Numbered from the stretch's first letter, positions 1 through 5,965 are shown. The stretch is DNA of 8,664 nucleotides from Archaeoglobaceae archaeon (GCA_027066965.1 JAMOMT010000131.1:1-8664); one strand, 5' to 3'. Notes: generated from the letters alone by a model not told the origin. Program-made: numbers and translations.

Positions 1-425
1 GGGTAGTAGAGCATGGCCCTAACGATACCTTTCGGGTCGATTACGAAAACTGCTCTAACGGTGTTCGCACCCTTCCCCGGGTGAATCATTCCGTACATTT
101 CTGCTATCTTGCCCCTATCGTCAGCTATTATCGGGAAGGGGATCTCCACTTCGAGCTTCTCCTTTATCCACTCAGCCCACTTTATGTGGGAGAAAACCTG
201 ATCTATGCTCAGACCTATGAGCTCGCAGTTCAGCTTCTTGAATTCCTCGTACCTCTTCGCAAAGGCAACGAATTCAGTCGTGCAGACCGGTGTGAAGTCT
301 GCCGGATGACTGAAGAGGACCACCCACTTGCCTTCGAAGTCCTTCGGGAACTCGATCACTCCCTTCGTCGTGAGTGCTTTGAACTCTGGTGCTTTTTCTC
401 CAAGCAATGGCATTCCTACGCACAT
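1..425 (-). CDS. Peroxiredoxin (archaeal Prx6/AhpC-TSA type), C-terminus cut off by the window edge
   Basis: Thiol peroxidase that reduces H2O2 and organic hydroperoxides in the cytoplasm. The 141 visible residues hold the catalytic motif PADFTPVCTTEF, with peroxidatic Cys48, Thr45 and Pro41, and the conserved active-site Arg124 in NTVRAVFVIDPKG. HIKWAEWI and FPIIADDRGK are typical of the archaeal thioredoxin peroxidase group (Aeropyrum/Pyrococcus type). Those proteins are about 215-250 aa, so 75-110 residues, including any C-terminal resolving cysteines, lie outside the window. I start at ATG 425 because an in-frame TAG lies two codons upstream. ATG 413 (MPLLGEKAPEF) matches the usual family N-terminus and is an equally good start; it would renumber the catalytic Cys to 44. 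Neither start has a clear Shine-Dalgarno, but a TATA-like tract about 25 nt upstream of 425 fits a leaderless message. The gene is divergent from the Lrp-type regulator, which is a plausible but unproven controller. Confidence 0.95.
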   Translation of the reverse strand, partial: MCVGMPLLGEKAPEFKALTTKGVIEFPKDFEGKWVVLFSHPADFTPVCTTEFVAFAKRYEEFKKLNCELIGLSIDQVFSHIKWAEWIKEKLEVEIPFPIIADDRGKIAEMYGMIHPGKGANTVRAVFVIDPKGIVRAMLYY

Positions 426-441
426 GTTCTAAACTTATTGC

Positions 442-454
442 TAATAAAATAAAA
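442..454 (-). promoter_or_regulatory. TATA-box-like tract of the peroxiredoxin gene
   Basis: On the minus strand this A/T run reads as a TATA element (TTTTATTTTATT core) centred about 25 nt upstream of ATG 425. Transcription would therefore begin at or next to the start codon, the usual leaderless archaeal arrangement. The surrounding region is generally AT-rich, so the exact box is uncertain. Confidence 0.45.
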
Positions 455-457
455 AAG

Positions 458-469
458 TTTCGTCCGAAA
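458..469. promoter_or_regulatory. Small inverted repeat between the divergent peroxiredoxin and Lrp promoters
   Basis: TTTCG-TC-CGAAA is a perfect 5-bp-arm dyad located between the two TATA boxes. A looser outer pair (GTTTCG...CGAAC, 457-476) extends it. Lrp-family regulators often bind dyads in the divergent region next to their own gene, so this is a candidate autoregulatory operator. The arms are short and could occur by chance. Confidence 0.3.
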
Positions 470-482
470 ATCGAACAAAGAG

Positions 483-490
483 TATATATA
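483..490 (+). promoter_or_regulatory. TATA box of the Lrp/AsnC-family gene
   Basis: TATATATA is preceded by a purine-rich BRE-like stretch (CGAACAAAG). Its centre lies about 27 nt upstream of ATG 514 and there is no Shine-Dalgarno before that ATG, so the transcript is predicted to be leaderless. Confidence 0.75.
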
Positions 491-513
491 GTACGAAGAA
501 ATTACATTGTGTA

Positions 514-930
514 ATGGATAGCAGGGATAAAGTCATAGTAAAAATGCTGATGGAAAACGCTAGAATTCCAAAAACACACATAGCCAAGGTTCTTGGAATT
601 ACAGAAACCGCTGTAAGGAAGAGGATCTCAAAATTGGAGAAGGATAGCGTAATTCTTGGCTACAAAGCAATTATCAATTACAAAACAACTGGTTTGTCTG
701 CGTCACTTACTGGTGTCGATGTTGAACCTGAAAGGCTATGGAGCGTGATTTCAGAGCTCAAAAAGATAGACGAGGTGAAGTCGATAATGCTCACTACTGG
801 AGACCACATGATCATGCTGGAAATCGTTGCTGAGAGTGTTGACGAGCTATCTGAGATCCACGGCAAGATAGAGGAGCTTGAGGGAGTCAGGAGGATCTGC
901 CCGGCCGTTGTGCTAGATGTGCTGAAATAA
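514..930 (+). CDS. Lrp/AsnC-family transcriptional regulator
   Basis: A 138-aa DNA-binding regulator of the archaeal/bacterial feast-famine (Lrp/AsnC) family. Residues 1-50 form the helix-turn-helix domain (DKVIVKMLMENARIPKTHIA, then recognition helix TAVRKRISKLEK). Residues about 60-138 form the alpha-beta RAM/AsnC sensor domain, which usually binds an amino acid and mediates dimer-to-octamer assembly. MLTTGDHMIMLEIVAESVDE matches the core strand-turn-strand of that domain. The length is close to the usual 140-160 aa, so the protein is complete. ATG 514 is chosen because the TATA box sits 27 nt upstream, implying a leaderless mRNA. The ligand and regulon cannot be read from the sequence. The neighbours suggest it may control itself, the divergent peroxiredoxin, and possibly the downstream membrane-protein gene, whose promoter shares TCCGAAA with this gene's upstream region. 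Confidence 0.93.
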   Translation: MDSRDKVIVKMLMENARIPKTHIAKVLGITETAVRKRISKLEKDSVILGYKAIINYKTTGLSASLTGVDVEPERLWSVISELKKIDEVKSIMLTTGDHMIMLEIVAESVDELSEIHGKIEELEGVRRICPAVVLDVLK

Positions 931-964
931 CTTTAAATTAAAATATCACAGATCAGGAAATTCC

Positions 965-986
965 GAAAGCGATATATCCGTTTCCG
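965..986 (+). promoter_or_regulatory. Promoter of the DUF2207 gene: TATA box inside an imperfect dyad
   Basis: GATATATC (971-978) is a TATA element that is itself palindromic. It is flanked by CGAAAGC on the left and CGTTTCCG on the right, giving an imperfect inverted repeat centred on the box. TATA-to-GTG(1001) spacing is about 26 nt, which predicts a leaderless transcript. It indicates separate transcription from the Lrp gene, although read-through is possible because no T-tract follows that gene. Confidence 0.55.
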
Positions 987-1000
987 AGTGATTGGAGAGA

Positions 1001-2851
1001 GTGGGGCCGTCAAACAGAGCTCGCTTTATCTTGATGCTTATATTTGTACTCATCCTAGGGTTGTTCGTCAACGGGCGTGAATTTAACCAGATAACCCTCT
1101 TGCTGTTTGTTTTAGCGTACATCTTTACAGGCCTATACTACTTCATTTTGAGAATGAACGTAAAAAAGCAGAAAATCGTTTTTTACACTATTACGTTGGT
1201 TGTCCTCGCAATCGCATTCTCGGCTTTAGTAAACTTCGAAAACCTGAGCATAGATTACAGTGCAAGCATTAACGTGTCCGACAATGTTACGCTCAACGAG
1301 AGCTACGTTTACCACGTGCACGCAAAAATATACCACGCTCTCTACAGGAACTTTAGGGAAAGGCTCGTCGTGAACTCAAGTCTCGAAGTGCCGGATTCAT
1401 CCTACGTTCAGCTAAAGGGAATCGAAGCTTACTCTTTAGGAAGCAAGTACGCTGTGGATTACCTCGACAAAATATATGTGTGGGGTAATGGAGAAGAGGG
1501 GCTGAAAGGTGAGAAAAGGCTCAAAAACCTGGTAAGGTCGATGAAGAGAAGGAACGAAGCGGGCATCGTGAGTTTAAACCTCATACCTCCGGGAGACTAT
1601 AGAATTAACTACTCGTTTCTTCTATATCCTGAGGTCCTTTCCGGCAAGTACGAACTCCTAAAACTCGTCCTCGCAGAGGAGCACGTTCCCTATGACAATG
1701 TGAAGATAAGAATTCACAACGACGGAAGGATTGTAAAGCTGTATTCTCTCTTTCCCGGAAACGTGAAAAAAGTTAGAGGTGTATGGCTGATAACTGGAAA
1801 TGCTGCAAAGAACGAGAGGATTGAAGTTGATCTGCTTCTAAATCGAAGCGTTAACGGCTACATAGTGAATGTGACGAACGTGAAGAACGTGGAGAGGTTC
1901 GACTATAACTACTACAAGTTCTTTTACGAAACTTCAGGCTACGTCAAAACGGCTGGAACGGTCATGCTATTGCTTTCGCTCGTCTATCCTGCTGTACCCT
2001 ACGCCATATCGAGGGCCTACGGAGAGAGGGATGAGGACGAACTTGATGTAGCATTAACGTCAGCAATACCAAACAGAAACAGAAAACCATGGGAAGTCAA
2101 TTTGCTGTTCAAGGGAGACGCATTCACTTTCGACGAGGACGGTTTGAAAGCGACACTCCTCGACCTCGAGAGAAGGGGGTATCTGAGAGTTGGAGCTAAG
2201 GAAGTTGAAGTTCTGAGAACTGATGGAGAACTCGATGAGTTCGAGAGAGAGCTGATTAAGGCTTTAAAGACGAAGTACGGTTTGAAGAGAGTTTTCACGT
2301 TTGCGGGAGACCTTTCCAAGCTTAGAGAGTCCATAGTAAGAGAGGCTCTTGACATTACTGGCTATGAGATAGTTAAAAAGCTCTTCTACGCGAGCCTAAT
2401 ACTCTCTTCAGCCCTTCTGCTCGTTTACTACTTATGGAGACAGTTTGGCGCTGGAACGAAGCTTGCACTTGCTGGGCTTACGATACTCGCAATCTCCACG
2501 ATATGCGTAATGTCTCCTGTTCAGGCCTTCAGCAGGTGGAGCGAAGAGGTAAGGGAGGAAAGAGAGAAGTGGATGAAGTTCATCAAAAAGTTTTCCTCAT
2601 CAGATTTTTCCTCGTCGAATTTGAAGACGAATTTGAAAGTTTTAGAAAGCGAAAGCAATTGTGAAGGCGAACAAGAGGACGAAGAATTGGAAATGATATA
2701 TGCTGTCGCTCTTGGGCAGAGCTTTGAGTGCCATCCGAAGTTCAGGCTAAAGTACTTGGCCGTTGTCGCATTCGTTGCATCTCTCGAACTCGTTAGAGTG
2801 GTTAAAGGTGCAAGTGGTGGAGGAGGTGCTGGAGGTGCTGGGGGTTGGTAG
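1001..2851 (+). CDS. DUF2207-family polytopic membrane protein with Gly-rich C-terminus
   Basis: A large membrane protein of unknown biochemical role. Numbering from GTG 1001 (616 aa): hydrophobic segments at about 8-24, 30-50, 60-78, 318-337, 461-479 and 485-504. The region between segments 3 and 4 (80-315) is an extracytoplasmic beta-rich domain with many N-x-S/T sequons. Residues 340-460 form a cytosolic domain in which DGLKATLLDLERRGYLRVGA matches the winged-helix-like part of DUF2207. Near the end, IYAVALG and the glycine-rich tail GGGGAGGAGGW are family hallmarks. Most DUF2207 proteins have one N-terminal signal segment; this one has three hydrophobic segments there, an unusual N-terminus. 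A TTG at 992 and an ATG at 1034 are alternative starts. I prefer GTG 1001 because the TATA box lies 26 nt upstream and would place TTG 992 upstream of the transcript. The stop is 16 nt from that of the convergent operon. Confidence 0.85.
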   Translation: MGPSNRARFILMLIFVLILGLFVNGREFNQITLLLFVLAYIFTGLYYFILRMNVKKQKIVFYTITLVVLAIAFSALVNFENLSIDYSASINVSDNVTLNESYVYHVHAKIYHALYRNFRERLVVNSSLEVPDSSYVQLKGIEAYSLGSKYAVDYLDKIYVWGNGEEGLKGEKRLKNLVRSMKRRNEAGIVSLNLIPPGDYRINYSFLLYPEVLSGKYELLKLVLAEEHVPYDNVKIRIHNDGRIVKLYSLFPGNVKKVRGVWLITGNAAKNERIEVDLLLNRSVNGYIVNVTNVKNVERFDYNYYKFFYETSGYVKTAGTVMLLLSLVYPAVPYAISRAYGERDEDELDVALTSAIPNRNRKPWEVNLLFKGDAFTFDEDGLKATLLDLERRGYLRVGAKEVEVLRTDGELDEFERELIKALKTKYGLKRVFTFAGDLSKLRESIVREALDITGYEIVKKLFYASLILSSALLLVYYLWRQFGAGTKLALAGLTILAISTICVMSPVQAFSRWSEEVREEREKWMKFIKKFSSSDFSSSNLKTNLKVLESESNCEGEQEDEELEMIYAVALGQSFECHPKFRLKYLAVVAFVASLELVRVVKGASGGGGAGGAGGW

Positions 2852-2867
2852 CTTGAGTTCATTAAGT

Positions 2868-3599
2868 TCAAAGCCCCTCCCACTCGGTAAATCCCTTCTC
2901 CGTCAAAAGCTCAGCCAGCTTGCTTTCTACGAACTCGAAGGGATGAACGGCGTTAATAGAGCTAACGAGTTTGTAGAGTGGAGAGGCAACAAACCTCTTA
3001 ACCCCGAAGTACTTGGCCGTTAGCATCAACGGCAGAGTTCCCACCTTGTTGACAAATCCAAGCTTAGATATCGCGTCTGCCCCGCAGACGACTAAACCGC
3101 TCTTTTTGACGAACGCGCCCATCTCGGCATCCTCTACAAGCTCTACGTCAATGAATTCTTTCAGCCTTTCAACCGTTAGCCTTCCCTCCTCTCCCGGTCT
3201 CGAAATGAGGATGTAAACCTTAGCTGGTCTTCCAAGCCTGAGTGCCCTCTCCACTATCCCGCTCCTACTTATAGTAACAATCACTTTCCCCTCCGTTAGC
3301 TCCGAAAGAGCTTTTGCAGTCTCCTCGTTCGCCCTCTCGACCTCCCTCCTGACGGCTTTAACGCCTCTCCTTGCAACTTCCTCCATTACCTTAACGAATC
3401 CCTCCATTCCGCTATGAGCATTGGCAAGCCTCCTCGCAAACTCTACTGTCCTCTCTCTGCTCTCTTTCTCCACTTCCTCAAGCAGTCTCAAAGAGTCAGA
3501 AAGAATTTCGGAGCAACCTCTTTGCTTGTCGTTCAACAGTCTGTGCAGCAGTTTCTGGATTTTGGTCTCTTTCGCGTCCCCATTCACGTCTTCGCTCAC
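2868..3599 (-). CDS. eIF2B alpha/beta/delta-like (ribose-1,5-bisphosphate isomerase fold) protein
   Basis: A 243-aa member of the superfamily that includes eIF2B regulatory subunits, methylthioribose-1-phosphate isomerase and archaeal ribose-1,5-bisphosphate isomerase. Residues 10-100 are a helical N-terminal domain; 104-240 are the Rossmann-like half. The family signature is present as VVCGADAI (Asp175) followed by NKVGTLPLMLTAKYFGVKRF (184-203). The catalytic cysteine expected in the loop near residues 110-115 in the isomerases is absent: the loop reads TISRSGIVERA. The protein is also shorter than characterised isomerases (about 320 aa). Isomerase activity is therefore doubtful, and a regulatory or altered-substrate role is possible. 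It starts at GTG 3599, preceded by AGGTGAT, a strong match to the anti-Shine-Dalgarno of archaeal 16S rRNA. It is the last gene of the operon, 14 nt after the radical SAM stop. Confidence 0.85.
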   Translation of the reverse strand: MSEDVNGDAKETKIQKLLHRLLNDKQRGCSEILSDSLRLLEEVEKESRERTVEFARRLANAHSGMEGFVKVMEEVARRGVKAVRREVERANEETAKALSELTEGKVIVTISRSGIVERALRLGRPAKVYILISRPGEEGRLTVERLKEFIDVELVEDAEMGAFVKKSGLVVCGADAISKLGFVNKVGTLPLMLTAKYFGVKRFVASPLYKLVSSINAVHPFEFVESKLAELLTEKGFTEWEGL

Positions 3600-3613
3600 G
3601 TCATCACCTAACC

Positions 3614-4654
3614 TTAATCCACGAGGTTGAGCTCAAACTCTTTTGCTATCTCCATAGCCCTTTTGATCTCCTCCCTCGTCAGTCTTCTCGCTATCTCTGG
3701 CCACTTCTCAGGATTCTGAGCTACGAGAAACTCTGGCCTATACTGAAACATCATGTTGAACCTTACTCCTGGGATGTTCTTGCTAACCCACTCCGCTACC
3801 CTGAGAGTACAACACTCCAAGTTATTCGGCATGACAAGGTGCCTCAGCAGAATTTCCCCTCTCTCGTACGCCCTTCTGAAGTTCCTCGTCACTACTTCCC
3901 AGTAGTTCTTGACCTTAGAGTACCTCTCCGCACACTTATTATTGCCGTATTTGAAGTCCCCCAGCCAGACGTCAACTACATCCTCTATTATCTCAGCAAG
4001 TTCTTCACTGTGGTACATGTTCGAGTTCCATATCACGGGAACGTTCAAGCTTACGTGGCTGAGAACCTCAAGAATAGTGTGAGCGTGCTGATCGGGATTT
4101 CCTCCAACGAAGTTGACGTTCCTGCTCCCCTGCATGTACCTGACCTCTATAACTCTGGCCATCTCCTCCGGGTCTACGGGATAGTCGTCCTCGTAAACAA
4201 TATCGTAGTTCTGGCAGAAGACACAAGCAAAGGTGCAACGGTTAAAGAATATCGTGTGAGACGGAATAAGCTCTGGCTCCTCACCCATGTGCAGGAACTC
4301 GCTGGAGTAGTAACTCACCACTCCACACTTGCAGAAACCTCTCTTCTCGTACCTGTTAACTTTGCACTTTCTCTCGCAGAAGTTACAGTTTTTTAGCATC
4401 TCCTTCAAAATGTCCACTTTCAGGTGAAGGAAAGAGTATTCCGCGAATTCGAGGTCCCCTGCATCAACATCACTCTCGTCGAACTCTTTCAAAAGCCTGT
4501 AGAATTCAGCCTTCAGCTTGGAGTGTTGCTTTCTCATCTCCTCTAAGTCATCAGTTTTTTCAGCGGGGATAGCCTTGGCTATCAGGAACTTCGCCAGCCT
4601 CTCTCCCCCACATATCAGGCTGTACCTCTCCAGACCGGGAATTAAGCCGGTCAT
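3614..4654 (-). CDS. COG1313 (PflX-like) radical SAM protein with N-terminal extension
   Basis: A predicted radical S-adenosylmethionine enzyme of 346 aa. The 4Fe-4S motif CxxxCxxC is Cys140, Cys144, Cys147 in RCTFACVFCQNYDI. NFVGGNPDQH is the GGE-like SAM-binding strand, and WLGDFKYGNNKCAERYSKV, LLRHLVMPN and MFQYRP are characteristic of the PflX group, related to pyruvate formate-lyase activases. Upstream is a second cysteine cluster, Cys90-x2-Cys93-x3-Cys97-x10-Cys108-x-Cys110, which probably binds metal or a second cluster. Residues 1-85 are a helical extension longer than in typical COG1313 proteins. The substrate is unknown for the family, and no glycyl-radical enzyme is seen nearby. 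The start at ATG 4654 is chosen over more upstream in-frame codons because it overlaps the preceding stop as ATGA and has GGAGG about 5 nt before it. Translation is probably coupled to the phosphoribosyltransferase. Confidence 0.88.
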   Translation of the reverse strand: MTGLIPGLERYSLICGGERLAKFLIAKAIPAEKTDDLEEMRKQHSKLKAEFYRLLKEFDESDVDAGDLEFAEYSFLHLKVDILKEMLKNCNFCERKCKVNRYEKRGFCKCGVVSYYSSEFLHMGEEPELIPSHTIFFNRCTFACVFCQNYDIVYEDDYPVDPEEMARVIEVRYMQGSRNVNFVGGNPDQHAHTILEVLSHVSLNVPVIWNSNMYHSEELAEIIEDVVDVWLGDFKYGNNKCAERYSKVKNYWEVVTRNFRRAYERGEILLRHLVMPNNLECCTLRVAEWVSKNIPGVRFNMMFQYRPEFLVAQNPEKWPEIARRLTREEIKRAMEIAKEFELNLVD

Positions 4655-5304
4655 ACCTTCCTCCAGACCTTCTCCCCTCTCCTTTCGCCCTCCTCCAGAA
4701 TTCCTCTCCTGACCATCTCTTCGATCACGAATTCGAGCTTTCCAGGCTGAGATATTTCGAGAGCTGTAGGGTCTATCCCAAACTTCTCGTAGAGTCTCCA
4801 CCTGATCTCCCAGAGGCAGACGAAGTCGTCCCCAACAACTCTATCGACGAGGTCTATCATTTCTTCGTAGAAGTTCCAGGGAAATATCACCCAGACATTG
4901 TCAACTATGTAATCACCAAAGTAGTGAGGGGTGTAGCTCGACGACTGCATTAGCATGAGAACGGCCGTCCTTACTTCTTCACATCCTTCGCAGAGCTCTT
5001 CTGCAAGTTCCAGACTTTTTCCGGTGTTCGCGACGTCGTCAACTATCAAAACTTTTCCCTCTGCGTGGGCAAAGTCTTCTCTGACGACCTCAGGAATTAG
5101 CTTTGTCGTCGCTGAGTAGTGCCTTGCCCTCACGCTTATCAGGTTTTTTACGCCGAGCATGTCGCACAGTATGTTGCCCGCAAACCACCCACCTCTTGCA
5201 AGAGCAACTATGCAGTCCGGCTGGTAGTTGTCCTCCCTGATCTGATCGGCAAGCTTCCTGCACAAGCTGTCCATGTACTCCCAGTTCGTTACGGTGAACC
5301 TCAT
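4651..5304 (-). CDS. Purine-type phosphoribosyltransferase with C-terminal winged-helix-like extension
   Basis: A type I phosphoribosyltransferase of 217 aa resembling archaeal Gpt/Hpt-like proteins (COG2236). Such enzymes make a nucleotide from PRPP and a free purine base in the cytosol. The PRPP-binding motif is VLIVDDVANTGKS (residues 85-97), with the acidic pair Asp89-Asp90. ALARGGW (34-40) is the pyrophosphate loop, and WVIFPWNFYEEM is the base-side segment typical of archaeal xanthine/guanine phosphoribosyltransferases. Residues about 150-217 go beyond the minimal catalytic domain (about 150 aa). Their pattern, helix EFVIEEMVRRGILEEGERRG followed by a basic strand EKVWRKV, looks like a winged helix. 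Base specificity cannot be assigned. First gene of a three-gene operon: its TGA overlaps the next ATG. No good Shine-Dalgarno precedes ATG 5304, and a TATA-like box about 25 nt upstream suggests a leaderless message under a dyad operator. Confidence 0.9.
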   Translation of the reverse strand: MRFTVTNWEYMDSLCRKLADQIREDNYQPDCIVALARGGWFAGNILCDMLGVKNLISVRARHYSATTKLIPEVVREDFAHAEGKVLIVDDVANTGKSLELAEELCEGCEEVRTAVLMLMQSSSYTPHYFGDYIVDNVWVIFPWNFYEEMIDLVDRVVGDDFVCLWEIRWRLYEKFGIDPTALEISQPGKLEFVIEEMVRRGILEEGERRGEKVWRKV

Positions 5305-5308
5305 GATG

Positions 5309-5327
5309 AATCTGACTTACTCAGATT
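5309..5327. promoter_or_regulatory. Perfect inverted repeat over the phosphoribosyltransferase operon promoter
   Basis: AATCTGA-CTTAC-TCAGATT has two perfect 7-bp arms and a 5-nt spacer, 5 nt upstream of ATG 5304. Its distal arm runs into the TATA-like AAAAAATC (minus strand, about 5325-5332), which would place the transcription start at or near the start codon. A protein bound here would block the initiation complex, so this is a good operator candidate. If transcribed it could also form a hairpin. Confidence 0.55.
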
Positions 5328-5408
5328 TTTTCACGTTTCTGGTTCTGTGTCTGAGAACTGAGGTCGCTAAACCATTAAACCGTCAGTCATTAACAGCTTT
5401 CAGTAAAG

Positions 5409-5417
5409 AGTAATAAC
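5409..5417 (+). promoter_or_regulatory. TATA-like box of the LEA14-type lipoprotein gene
   Basis: AGTAATAAC lies about 27 nt upstream of ATG 5439 after a purine-rich stretch, which fits a leaderless promoter. A perfect 8-bp palindrome, GTTCGAAC (5430-5437), covers the predicted start-site region just before the ATG. The box is a weak match to consensus. Confidence 0.4.
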
Positions 5418-5438
5418 AGGAAAGAGTATGTTCGAACC

Positions 5439-5897
5439 ATGAGGAGGAAGTTCCTGACATTTCTAATTTTAACAGTTGCCACAACAGCCGCTCTGTGCGG
5501 CTGCTCGTTCATAAAGAAGCCAAAAGTGAGCGTTGAAAGTATAATTCCTTCTGGCGTAGGCCTGTCGAGTGTAACGCTCAACGTTAAAATAAGGATAGAC
5601 AACCCCAACCCGTTCGGTGCTCACTTAACAAAGCTGGAGTTCGACGTTTACTACCTCAAGAATGGAAAGTTCGTTTACCTCGGACACGGCGAAAAACAGG
5701 ACATCAGCATAAAGGCGAATGGAGTTACAAAAGTTACGGTACCGGTAAAGATAGATGACCTGCAAGCGATAGGCACGCTTCTGCAGCTCGCAAAGAGTGG
5801 AACCGTAACAATAAAAGTCAAGGGATGTGCGTACATAGACCTGAAGATAACGAGTTTTGGTGTTCCTTTCGAACAGATTGAAGTTATAAAGATTTAA
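5439..5897 (+). CDS. LEA14/WHy-domain lipoprotein
   Basis: A 152-aa extracytoplasmic protein. Residues 1-21 are a signal peptide with a basic start (MRRK), a hydrophobic core and the lipobox LCG-Cys22, which predicts lipid anchoring to the outer face of the membrane. Residues about 28-150 match the LEA14/WHy (water stress and hypersensitive response) beta-sandwich: VSVESIIPSGVGLSSVTLN, then the hallmark NPNPFGAHLTKLEFDVYY, then KANGVTKVTVPVKI. Proteins of this fold are linked to desiccation or stress tolerance in plants and also occur in archaea, where no function is established. The length is normal for a single-domain member. It is monocistronic, divergent from the phosphoribosyltransferase operon and convergent with the LolA-like lipoprotein. 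Internal cysteines at 20 and 127 are unpaired oddities, not part of the lipobox consensus. Confidence 0.88.
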   Translation: MRRKFLTFLILTVATTAALCGCSFIKKPKVSVESIIPSGVGLSSVTLNVKIRIDNPNPFGAHLTKLEFDVYYLKNGKFVYLGHGEKQDISIKANGVTKVTVPVKIDDLQAIGTLLQLAKSGTVTIKVKGCAYIDLKITSFGVPFEQIEVIKI

Positions 5898-5908
5898 TTT
5901 TTATTTTT
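5898..5908 (+). terminator. T-tract terminator after the LEA14-type gene
   Basis: TTTTTATTTTT follows directly on the TAA stop codon. Oligo-T runs without a hairpin are the normal intrinsic terminators of euryarchaea. Confidence 0.6.
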
Positions 5909-5965
5909 GATGTCATTTGATTCTGATTTAGACTACTAAGTTTAACAATATAAATATTACCCAAC

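Noticed and set aside
81..452. Plus-strand reading frame of 123 codons
   Set aside because: Antisense shadow of the peroxiredoxin gene, whose catalytic motif is unmistakable on the minus strand.
2521..2883. Minus-strand reading frame rich in Ser/Pro
   Set aside because: Shadow of the acidic/serine linker and glycine tail of the DUF2207 gene.
3839..4396. Plus-strand reading frame of 185 codons
   Set aside because: Antisense to the conserved radical SAM core; no recognisable family and no promoter or ribosome site.
3614..4654. AmmeMemoRadiSam (AmrS) enzyme
   Set aside because: The HMGEEPE, NFVGGNP and RHLVMPN motifs fit COG1313/PflX better, and no MEMO or AMMECR1 gene is adjacent.
4655..4801. 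Upstream in-frame extension of the radical SAM protein
   Set aside because: It would overlap the phosphoribosyltransferase by about 150 bp, the added residues are low-complexity R/G/E, and ATG 4654 has a Shine-Dalgarno and ATGA coupling.
5309..5332. Hairpin plus T run as a plus-strand terminator
   Set aside because: No plus-strand gene ends upstream for more than 2 kb; the position over the minus-strand promoter fits an operator better.
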